A stretch of DNA of 5,113 nt from Pseudomonadota bacterium (GTDB lineage: Bacteria; Myxococcota; Polyangia; Polyangiales; Polyangiaceae): positions 1 through 5,113 of the forward strand of contig JAEZYO010000675.1 of assembly GCA_023419055.1 (NCBI GenBank). The letters run 5' to 3'. Both the position numbers and the translations under genes were made by a program. Under the pieces are notes generated by a model, which worked only from the letters and a program-made list of their open reading frames with translations, did not search any database and was not told where the DNA came from. Each line of letters opens with the position of its first letter. The stretch's first letter is position 1. Positions 1 to 5,113 of the stretch are shown here, in pieces.

Positions 1-2
1 GA

Positions 3-881
3 TCGATGGAGGACTGTCTGGTCGCGCCGCTGGTCCGCGCGATCGAGGCGCACGGCGGTGAGGTGAGAACGAATGTCGCCGTGACGGGCCTGGAGCACGA
101 CGGCTCGCGGGTCACCGCAGTTCGCACGCGGCGCTCGGGAGCCACGACGGTGTGTGTGAACGCAGAGGGCAGCGTGCCTCTCGTCGGCGACACCGAGTAC
201 TGGGCGTCGGACTACGTGGTGTCGGCTCTGCCCGTGCAAGCGCTCGGCCCGGCGCTCGGTAAGGAGGCGGTGAGAGCGGCGGGCGCGGAGCGCGCTCTCG
301 AGCTCGGCACGACACCCGCAATCTCCGCGATCCTCTGGTTCGATCGCGTGATCGAGCCGCGGCCCGAGGGCGCACCGCTCGTGACGGGCTGCGTGATGCG
401 CGACTTCATCGATCTCGCCTCGGTCGGGCGGCGGCCCGCGGACGCGCCGGGCTCGGTGTACCAATTCGTCCTCACTCGCGCGAAGGAGCGCCTCGGCGAC
501 GACGATCGCACCATCGCCGAGGCCGTCTTGCGCGATCTTCGGCAAGTCTGGCCGGGAGCTCGCAACGCGATGCTCGTCGACTACGCGATCGAGCGCATCG
601 GGGCGGCGATGTTCGCGGCGCGACCCTCGGCGCACCGGTTGCGCCCGCGGACGCAGACCGCGCTCTCGAACTTCGTTCTGGCGGGCGACTACGTGAAGCA
701 CGATCTGAACGCCTCGATGGAAGGTGCCGCGCTTTCCGGCCGGCTCGCCGCCAACGCCGTTCTCGAACGGGTTGGCGCAAAGGGAGCCCCGGTGCGGAGC
801 GCGCCCGATCCGACGGTCGTCCCGGTTCTCCGCAAGCTTGCAGAGCCGCTGCGCCGCTCGCGGCGCGCGGAGCTCGCGTGA
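3..881 (+). CDS. FAD-dependent desaturase/oxidoreductase, plant-type phytoene/zeta-carotene desaturase-like (5' partial)
   Basis: This is the C-terminal part of a flavoprotein of the amine-oxidase/carotenoid-desaturase superfamily, which normally uses FAD to dehydrogenate or isomerise polyene or other lipophilic isoprenoid substrates. Residues are numbered from the Met at base 6. The segment around 2-24 (LVAPLVRAIEAHGGEV) matches the family's substrate-domain entry. GTTPAISAILWFDR (101-114) resembles the 'TPxIxxxLWFDR' strand of plant/cyanobacterial desaturases. The C-terminal FAD-contacting block NFVLAGDYVKHDLNASMEGA (222-241), followed by LSGRLAA, is very close to the GDYT...ASMEGAxLSG signature of phytoene desaturases. 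The N-terminal Rossmann GxGxxG motif is absent. Family members are about 450-500 residues, so some 180-200 residues should lie upstream, and the Met at base 6 is probably internal. The stop overlaps the start of the next gene (GTGA), indicating coupling. Superfamily is secure. Carotenoid rather than squalene or other substrate is inference. Confidence 0.88.
   Translation, partial: SMEDCLVAPLVRAIEAHGGEVRTNVAVTGLEHDGSRVTAVRTRRSGATTVCVNAEGSVPLVGDTEYWASDYVVSALPVQALGPALGKEAVRAAGAERALELGTTPAISAILWFDRVIEPRPEGAPLVTGCVMRDFIDLASVGRRPADAPGSVYQFVLTRAKERLGDDDRTIAEAVLRDLRQVWPGARNAMLVDYAIERIGAAMFAARPSAHRLRPRTQTALSNFVLAGDYVKHDLNASMEGAALSGRLAANAVLERVGAKGAPVRSAPDPTVVPVLRKLAEPLRRSRRAELA
869..872 (+). promoter_or_regulatory. 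Ribosome binding site (GGAG) for the SDR gene at 878
   Basis: GGAG sits five bases before the GTG at 878, inside the end of the upstream desaturase gene. It supports GTG 878 as the true start, which gives the 4-base GTGA stop/start overlap and places the Rossmann strand close to the N-terminus, as expected for this family. Confidence 0.5.
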
Positions 882-1684
882 CGCCGCTCGCCTTTCGCGA
901 CCGCTGGGTCGTCGTGACGGGCGCGTCCGCGGGGCTCGGCCGAGCGCTTGCGCGTGAGCTCTCCCGCCGCGGAGCGCACCTCGTGCTCGTCGCGCGCGGG
1001 GAGCAGCGGCTGAACGAGCTCTGTCACGAGCTCGAGCGGAACCACCGGGTGCGCGCGGAGCCGGTCGTGCTCGATTTGTCGGAGGCCGGCGCGGCGGAGC
1101 ATCTATTTCGCACCGTGACCGCTCGGCATCCCGTGTACGCGCTGGTGTCCAACGCTGGAACGCACTGGTTCGGAGATGCAACGGCGCTTTCGGAGGACGA
1201 TTCGGAGCGCATGTTGAGGCTGAACGCGCTCACGCCGATCCAGCTCTTGCGGCGTTTTTTGCCCTATTTCGACGAACGCGGCGACGGCGGTGCCCTGGTC
1301 ATCACGAGCACCGGCGCGCTCATGCCCACACCGTGGCAAGCGATGTACGGCGGGAGCAAGGCGCTCCTCCATCAATTCGTGCAGAGCCTGCAATACGAGC
1401 GGGGCGAGCGGGCGCGCGCCGCGCTCTGCCTGTGCTGCCCGGGTGGCATGCCGACCGACCTCCTCTTGAACTCGGTCGTGCGCGAGCGCATCGAGGGCCA
1501 AAAGATCATTCAGAAGACGCTGCTCGAGCCGGAGCGCGTGGCAGAGTGCGCGATCGCGCAGTTTTCCGAGGGCCGGCTCTTCGCCGTGCCGGGCCGGCTC
1601 AATCAATTCATGGTGATGCTTTCCCGAGTCCTCCCCGCCGGGACGGTCGGGCGCGGCGCGGCGCGGGTCTATGCCGCTCGCTGA
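878..1684 (+). CDS. Classical short-chain dehydrogenase/reductase (SDR)
   Basis: A complete 268-residue cytoplasmic NAD(P)-dependent oxidoreductase of the classical SDR family, expected to interconvert a hydroxyl and a carbonyl group. Motifs appear in order: cofactor loop TGASAGLG at 14-21; the end of strand 2 reads VARGEQRL with Arg40, a position that usually favours NADP(H); Asp66 in VLDLS contacts adenine; NAG at 92-94; Asn116, Ser144, Tyr157 and Lys161 form the full catalytic tetrad (Y-GGS-K). CCPGGMPTDL (186-195) is the usual PG...T segment after strand 6. Length is typical and the overall pattern resembles the DltE/YqjQ and 17-beta-hydroxysteroid-dehydrogenase-like SDRs. The GTG start overlaps the desaturase stop by four bases and the 3' end overlaps the next gene by 14, so it is mid-operon. 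A small Cys cluster (184, 186, 187) near the cofactor site is unusual. Substrate unknown; an alcohol or ketone made by the neighbouring desaturase or P450 is a reasonable inference. Confidence 0.93.
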   Translation: MTPLAFRDRWVVVTGASAGLGRALARELSRRGAHLVLVARGEQRLNELCHELERNHRVRAEPVVLDLSEAGAAEHLFRTVTARHPVYALVSNAGTHWFGDATALSEDDSERMLRLNALTPIQLLRRFLPYFDERGDGGALVITSTGALMPTPWQAMYGGSKALLHQFVQSLQYERGERARAALCLCCPGGMPTDLLLNSVVRERIEGQKIIQKTLLEPERVAECAIAQFSEGRLFAVPGRLNQFMVMLSRVLPAGTVGRGAARVYAAR

Positions 1685-2621
1685 ATCGGGGCGGCGCGTC
1701 CTGATCGCCGGAGGCACCGGCTCGGTCGGCCGCGCTCTCGCGCGAAGGCTCGCGCAAGATCCGGCTACCGCGGTGCGCGTCTTGAGTCGCGGGCCCTACG
1801 CCGGCCATCCCGCACACGTCGAGGCCGTCACGGGCAGCGTTCATGAGCCTAGCGTGCTCGATAAAGCGCTCGCCGGCGTGGACGTCGCTTACTACCTGAT
1901 TCACGGCCTCGATGCCCCCGACTTCGAGCGCCAGGATCGCGCCGCCGCGATCGCGTTCTCGGCCGCCGCGGCGCGCGCCGGCGTCGGGCGCATCGTGTTC
2001 CTCGGTGCGCTCGGAGACGAGCGCGAGCCTTTGTCCCCGCACATCCGGAGCCGTCAGGAGACGGGTCGCCTTTTGCGTGCCGGCCCTGTGCCCGTGGTCG
2101 AGCTCCGGGCGGCGGTCGTGCTCGCGCCGGGGAGCGCCGTCTTCGAGCTCCTCCGCGGCTTGGCCGAGCGCATCCCGGTGACGATCGTGCCGAAGGGGGC
2201 TGACAAGCGCTGTCAGCCCATCGCGCTCGAAGACACGCTGCGCTGGCTCGTCGCCGCAGCGGATCATCCGGAGATGCCCGGCATCCCGCTCGAGATCGGA
2301 GGCGCGGAGACGACGACGTACGCTGGTCTAATGCATCTTTACTCGACCCTGCGCGGGCTCGCGCGGCCCGTCGTGCGGATGCCGATCGCGACGCCGAGGC
2401 TCTCCGGGTGGTGGATCGGAAGGTTCACGCCGGTGCCGGCGCGGGTCGGCCGCGAGCTTGTGCTCGGGCTCCGTCACGACGCGATCGTCCGGGACCCCCG
2501 CGCCCGACGGCTTCTTTCGATCGAACCGCTCTCGCTCCGCGAAGCCATGCTGCGAGCCATCGACGCGAGCGACCTCGGGCGCGCCGTCGATGTCACGGAA
2601 AGGTGCGCTCGGCCGTGTTGA
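1671..2621 (+). CDS. Atypical SDR / NmrA-YbjT-like NAD(P)H-binding protein
   Basis: A 316-residue extended/atypical short-chain dehydrogenase. The N-terminal Rossmann loop is IAGGTGSVGRALARRL (12-27). The segment DVAYYLIHGLDAPDFERQDR (71-90), then VGRIVFLGALGDE (105-117), LSPHIRSRQETG (121-132) and RCQPIALEDTLRWL (180-193), is characteristic of the YbjT-like (COG0702) NAD(P)-binding family. These proteins lack a classical YxxxK catalytic pair and act as reductases or cofactor-sensing proteins. TPRLSGWWIGRFTPVPARVGREL (241-263) continues the family's C-terminal pattern. Long relatives carry a DUF2867 domain at the C-terminus; this protein stops before one would begin, so it is a short form. 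The ATG at 1671 lies 14 bases inside the preceding SDR gene with no clear Shine-Dalgarno, which points to translational coupling. The stop overlaps the P450 start. Function in the pathway is unknown; an NAD(P)H-dependent reduction step is inferred from fold and context. Confidence 0.9.
   Translation: MPLAESGRRVLIAGGTGSVGRALARRLAQDPATAVRVLSRGPYAGHPAHVEAVTGSVHEPSVLDKALAGVDVAYYLIHGLDAPDFERQDRAAAIAFSAAAARAGVGRIVFLGALGDEREPLSPHIRSRQETGRLLRAGPVPVVELRAAVVLAPGSAVFELLRGLAERIPVTIVPKGADKRCQPIALEDTLRWLVAAADHPEMPGIPLEIGGAETTTYAGLMHLYSTLRGLARPVVRMPIATPRLSGWWIGRFTPVPARVGRELVLGLRHDAIVRDPRARRLLSIEPLSLREAMLRAIDASDLGRAVDVTERCARPC
2197..2219. repeat. Perfect 9-base inverted repeat inside the NmrA-like gene
   Basis: GGGCTGACA (2197-2205) and TGTCAGCCC (2211-2219) are exact reverse complements separated by five bases (AGCGC). 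The mRNA could form a nine-pair hairpin in mid-gene. It encodes residues 176-183 (GADKRCQP), part of the conserved RCQPIA motif, so the symmetry may be a by-product of coding. No T-run follows, so it is not an intrinsic terminator. Confidence 0.6.
2597..2603 (+). promoter_or_regulatory. Ribosome binding site (GGAAAGG) deciding the P450 start
   Basis: GGAAAGG lies at the end of the NmrA-like gene, eleven bases before GTG 2615 and fourteen before TTG 2618. It is too close to serve the in-frame GTG at 2603, which it overlaps. This favours GTG 2615 as the P450 start, giving a seven-base overlap with the upstream gene. TTG 2618, which makes a four-base TTGA overlap, is the main alternative. Confidence 0.45.
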
Positions 2622-4057
2622 ATCGAGTCTTTCGGACCGCTGCGCTCGAGCCGCGGCCGCTCCCCGGGCCGGCGGCGCCCCCGCTGATCGGCTATCGCGG
2701 AAACCTGCTTTCGCTGATGCACAACCCCATCCGCTACCTCCGGCGGGTCTGGCGCGAGTACGGGAACTTTGCCGCCATTTCAGCGAACGATCCGAGCTTC
2801 GTGTGCGCCTTCGGTCCGGAGTACAACCGCGTTTTGTTCTCGAAGGACGCGCTCTTCGACCAGTACTTCACGGTGCTGCCCACCCCCGAGAACTCGCCCC
2901 TTTCGCGGTTCATGCGCAACGCGCTCGTCGCCAATGGCGAGGAGCATCGGCGACAGCGTCGCGCCATGGCGCCCCCCTTTCAAAGGCGCCGTAACGACGA
3001 CTATCGCGACGAGATGGTCGCGGTCGCAGAGGTCGCGTTGGAACCTTGGCGCGTCGGTCAAACGCTCGAGCTCACACGCGCCCTCCGCCGCCTGACGCTC
3101 GGCACGATTCTTCAAGTCGTCTTCGGCATCGATGTCTCTCGGGACCCAGCGTTCTTCGCGCAAGCCGAGACCTTGCTCGGCGACTTCTTGGCGCAGCTCG
3201 GCTCCAAGCTCGCGATCCTCTTCCCCGTCGACCTGCCGATTTTTCCGTATCGCCGCCTGCTCGAGCACGCCGAGCGCGTGGAAAGCTTCGTGCACGAGCT
3301 CCTTCGAACTTCCGCTGTTCGGCGAGACGTCGCGACCATCCCGGGCCAGCTCGACGCCTTGAATCGCGAGCTCGGCAGCACCGATCTCGACGCCGATCTC
3401 ATCGGTCAGCTCGTCACCTTGCTGCTCGCCGGCCAGGAGACGACGAACAACGCGCTCGCGTGGGTGCTCCTCCTGCTCGCCGAGCACCCGCGCGTCCTGC
3501 ACGACCTTCGCGACGAGCTTCACGGTGTCGTGCGCGGCGGTGCGCCGACCATCGCGGAGCTCGAGCGCCTGCCGCTGCTCGACGGGGTCATCAAGGAATC
3601 GTTGCGCCTGTTGCCCCCTGCGGCCAACGGCGCCCGTCGCACCAAGGCGGAGGTCGTGCTCGGCGAGCACGCCTTACCCGCGGGCTCGGTCGTCATCTTC
3701 AGCGAGTATGTCTCGCATCACTTGCCCGAGGTGTTCGAGGAGCCGGAACATTTTCGGCCAGAGCGCTTCCTGTCCTACACTCCCACGGCCTTCGAGTTCT
3801 TTCCGTTCGGGGCCGGTGCGCGCTCCTGCATCGGCAATCACTTCGCGATGCTGGAGATGAAGATCGCCGTCGCGCTCATCGTGCAGCGCTTCTCGCCGGA
3901 GGTGATCGACGGCACTCGCGTGGACTTCGAGCTCAAACCGGCGCTCGCCCCGCGAAACGGCATTCCCGTCGTCCTCCGTTCGCCGTCCGAGCGCCCGCGC
4001 GCAGCGCGCCTGTACGGGGAAATCCACGACGCGGTAACCCTCTCTCACATCGCGTAA
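2615..4057 (+). CDS. Cytochrome P450 monooxygenase
   Basis: A 480-residue soluble heme-thiolate monooxygenase that uses O2 and two electrons to hydroxylate or otherwise oxidise an organic substrate. From the chosen GTG start: proline-rich hinge PLPGPAAPP (15-23); C-helix GEEHRRQRR (108-116); I-helix oxygen-activation motif AGQETT (272-277); K-helix ESLR with Glu328 and Arg331; FRPERF (380-385); heme loop FGAGARSCIG (398-407), with Cys405 (codon 3827-3829) as the iron ligand. There is no N-terminal membrane anchor, as usual for bacteria. The heme-region pattern (PFGAGxRxCIGxxFAxxEMK) and the length fit the CYP4/CYP110-like bacterial group better than the short CYP107-type enzymes; this subfamily placement is tentative. 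An open frame extends upstream to 2408, but that part overlaps the NmrA-like gene and looks non-coding (Arg/Pro-rich), so it is excluded. It is the last recognisable gene of the operon. No ferredoxin or reductase is adjacent, so electrons must come from partners encoded elsewhere. Substrate unknown; an isoprenoid or lipid is inferred from the desaturase neighbour. Confidence 0.95.
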   Translation: MLNRVFRTAALEPRPLPGPAAPPLIGYRGNLLSLMHNPIRYLRRVWREYGNFAAISANDPSFVCAFGPEYNRVLFSKDALFDQYFTVLPTPENSPLSRFMRNALVANGEEHRRQRRAMAPPFQRRRNDDYRDEMVAVAEVALEPWRVGQTLELTRALRRLTLGTILQVVFGIDVSRDPAFFAQAETLLGDFLAQLGSKLAILFPVDLPIFPYRRLLEHAERVESFVHELLRTSAVRRDVATIPGQLDALNRELGSTDLDADLIGQLVTLLLAGQETTNNALAWVLLLLAEHPRVLHDLRDELHGVVRGGAPTIAELERLPLLDGVIKESLRLLPPAANGARRTKAEVVLGEHALPAGSVVIFSEYVSHHLPEVFEEPEHFRPERFLSYTPTAFEFFPFGAGARSCIGNHFAMLEMKIAVALIVQRFSPEVIDGTRVDFELKPALAPRNGIPVVLRSPSERPRAARLYGEIHDAVTLSHIA

Positions 4058-4294
4058 TCAGGGGTTGCAAGGCTGCTCCCGCGCCCGACCTTCGATGTCG
4101 CCCAGCCCTCACGGCCCTCCTTGTCACAGGGAGCGCAAATGCCGTGCCCGTCCGCTGCACCTCGACGTCCCCTTGCCGCAACAGGGCAGGATCGGGAGAA
4201 CCGGACTCAGCGCATGGCCGCATGGTCCAGCTCGTGGAACGGCCGGATGCCGTGTGCAGCTGCGCGACGCATCGAGCGCGGCGGCTTGAAGTAA

Positions 4295-4429
4295 GCGAGA
4301 ACGAAAAGAGGATGGGACCTGAAACAGCTCGCTGAGATCGCCGATGTCATCACCGGTCTAGCTGAGCGCCAGTTCCACCGGATCACCGGATCACCGGGAG
4401 CCACCTCGATCGCCGGCGGGTGGCACTGA
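4295..4429 (+). pseudogene. Possible decayed gene fragment (very tentative)
   Basis: A 44-codon open segment bounded by TAA (4292-4294) and TGA (4427-4429). It contains DLKQLAEIADVITGLAERQF and then HRITGSPGATSIAGGWH, with more balanced composition and mostly G/C wobble bases, unlike the Arg-rich frames around it. It has no ATG, GTG or TTG start and no recognisable family. It could be the remnant of a larger gene or mobile element, or chance. I do not recognise it. Confidence 0.15.
4376..4396. repeat. Short tandem repeat of GATCACCG
   Basis: Two exact copies of GATCACCG (4381-4388 and 4389-4396) are preceded by a partial copy CACCG (4376-4380). The unit is eight bases, so a copy change would shift any reading frame here. 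It lies inside the possible gene fragment 4295-4429. Confidence 0.5.
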
Positions 4430-4590
4430 TTCACGCGCGATTGGCGGCGAGTACCACGAGGGCTTCTCGCTCGGCGGTTCAGCTCTAGCGGCCGACTCCC
4501 CAGGCGGTAAGAGCCTGTTCGTCGCCCAGTTTCGCCGCGAGTAGCTGCGCCGCAGCCGTCGCGCGGCGCCAGCACGCAAGCGCAAGCAAG

Positions 4591-4618
4591 GGTGGTCGCG
4601 TGGGTGCGAGCGACCGCC
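4591..4618 (+). other. Potential RNA hairpin, 9-pair stem and 10-base loop
   Basis: GGTGGTCGC (4591-4599) can pair with GCGACCGCC (4610-4618) as plus-strand RNA. There are eight Watson-Crick pairs and one G-U wobble, around the loop 4600-4609. The wobble would be an A-C mismatch on the opposite strand, so it is better as plus-strand RNA. It is not followed by a T-run. Function unknown, and it may be chance in GC-rich sequence. Confidence 0.3.
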
Positions 4619-4719
4619 TCTGCTCCCGCACGGCAGCCCTTGGCCTTGCTGCCGAAGCGTTTCGTCCTCCACCTTCGCGCTGTCCCTTTCGGTCTCGTCA
4701 CGCTCAGGCTCCGGCGGTT

Positions 4720-4737
4720 GCGCGCGGTACCGCGCGC
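4720..4737. repeat. Perfect 18-base palindrome
   Basis: GCGCGCGGTACCGCGCGC is identical to its own reverse complement over 18 bases, centred on the KpnI-type site GGTACC. It lies in the non-coding stretch downstream of the operon. It could be a protein-binding site or a chance product of alternating CG runs. Confidence 0.5.
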
Positions 4738-4825
4738 GCGACGCGGCGACCTTCGAGGGCTTCGGCTCCCGGCTGAGCTCGTGCTCGATGAGCGGGCTTC
4801 GTGGGACGCGCACGCTCCCGCCACG

Positions 4826-4835
4826 CCCACGTGGG
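4826..4835. repeat. 10-base palindrome CCCACGTGGG
   Basis: CCCACGTGGG is a perfect ten-base palindrome with a CACGTG core, in non-coding DNA. Its size would suit a dimeric regulator, but no promoter or start is recognisable beside it. Confidence 0.3.
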
Positions 4836-5021
4836 TCGAACGACAAATATGCCTGAATCGAGATGCTCACGCCCCATGTGGGCGCGACATCACTCGTGAG
4901 CGTGTCGCGGAGAGTGAGATGCGCCGCTTCCGGTGGGGCCGCAAGCTCGAGCGCGCGGGGTACCCTGTACTTCGCTCGCCGCTGAGCTCGACGCCCCGGA
5001 GACCGCCGCTTGCTCTCTTTT

Positions 5022-5036
5022 GGGTTGCCCCAACCC
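5022..5036. other. Short hairpin GGGTTG-CCC-CAACCC
   Basis: A six-pair perfect stem with a three-base loop, preceded on the plus strand by CTCTTTT. Read on either strand it lacks the downstream T-run of an intrinsic terminator: plus strand is followed by TTCCG, minus strand by AAAAG. It is at most a weak terminator or structural element. Confidence 0.25.
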
Positions 5037-5113
5037 TTCCGTGCTCGGCCTTCGGCCTGCGCGCGTCCTGCCTTCCCCAAACCTCTTGCTCGGCGCCGTG
5101 CTCGCTCGTGCTC

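Larger units (their letters stand above)
4058..5113. other. Gene-poor region downstream of the operon
   Basis: About one kilobase with no protein-coding gene I can support. Long open frames exist on the minus strand (4391-5080 and 4207-4830), as does the 3' extension of a plus-strand shadow frame (to 4335). Their translations are dominated by Arg, Ser, Pro and Gly, they overlap each other, and they contain no recognisable domain. Such frames are common by chance in GC-rich DNA. The stretch holds short palindromes and hairpins listed separately. No intrinsic terminator with a T-run follows the P450, so the operon may end by Rho-dependent termination. No tRNA-like cloverleaf or matched inverted terminal repeats of an insertion sequence were found by eye. 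Confidence 0.55.

Noticed and set aside
6..8. ATG at the window edge as the true start of the desaturase
   Set aside because: The protein would lack the whole FAD-binding Rossmann domain. The reading frame is open back to base 1, so the gene is more likely cut by the window edge.
2408..2614. N-terminal extension of the P450 by 69 codons
   Set aside because: It lies wholly within the NmrA-like gene in another frame and is Arg/Pro-rich. The P450 hinge PLPGP starts normally about 15 residues after GTG 2615, which has an upstream GGAAAGG.
2780..3670. Long minus-strand open frame of 296 codons opposite the P450
   Set aside because: It is antisense to a P450 with every canonical motif. It shows no domain of its own and reflects the strong G/C wobble bias.
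4120..4190. Short CCCT/AGGG-type inverted repeats after the P450 as a terminator
   Set aside because: Stems are only about four pairs with long loops and no T-run, which is background level for this composition.
3046..4335. 429-codon + strand frame overlapping the P450 in another frame
   Set aside because: Extremely Arg/Ala-rich shadow of the P450 gene. Its part beyond 4057 has no recognisable content.
4207..4830. Minus-strand open frame of 207 codons
   Set aside because: Low-complexity Arg/Ser/Thr/Ala composition, no family motif, and conflict with the other minus-strand frame. Probably chance.
5022..5036. Hairpin as an intrinsic terminator
   Set aside because: There is no T-run after the stem on either strand, and the CTCTTTT lies before the stem rather than after it. 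It is also nearly 1 kb from the last recognised gene.
4391..5080. Minus-strand open frame of 229 codons downstream of the operon
   Set aside because: The translation is Arg/Pro/Ser-rich throughout and has no recognisable domain. It overlaps another equally long minus-strand frame (4207-4830), and such frames arise freely in GC-rich DNA. A short stretch near its N-terminus (about residues 52-85) looks somewhat more protein-like, but not enough to call.

Overview
The window is GC-rich DNA (about two thirds G+C by eye), and the wobble positions of the convincing genes are strongly biased to G or C. Together with the gene types, this suggests a high-GC soil bacterium. A myxobacterium (Sorangium/Polyangium-like) is my best guess, but no marker gene proves it. 

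Bases 1-4057 hold four genes on the + strand, packed head to tail with overlaps of 4, 14 and about 7 bases. They almost certainly form one translationally coupled transcription unit that begins upstream of the window. In order they encode: (1) the C-terminal part of an FAD-dependent desaturase resembling plant/cyanobacterial phytoene or zeta-carotene desaturases; (2) a complete classical short-chain dehydrogenase/reductase; (3) an atypical (NmrA/YbjT-like) NAD(P)-binding SDR; (4) a complete cytochrome P450 with all canonical motifs. Four redox enzymes in one operon, with a carotenoid-type desaturase at the head and a P450 at the end, suggest a tailoring cassette for a lipophilic, probably isoprenoid-derived, metabolite. 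The substrate cannot be read from this sequence. No terpene synthase, ferredoxin or ferredoxin reductase lies in the window. 

Bases 4058-5113 look gene-poor. The open frames there are rich in Arg, Ser, Pro and Gly, have no recognisable domain and overlap one another, so I do not call them genes. The stretch holds several short palindromes and hairpins, a small tandem repeat and one short open segment (4295-4429) that might be a decayed gene fragment. No convincing intrinsic terminator, tRNA, rRNA, CRISPR array or complete insertion sequence was seen. 

I found no clear sign of a wholly new system. The most interesting item is the desaturase-SDR-SDR-P450 operon itself.
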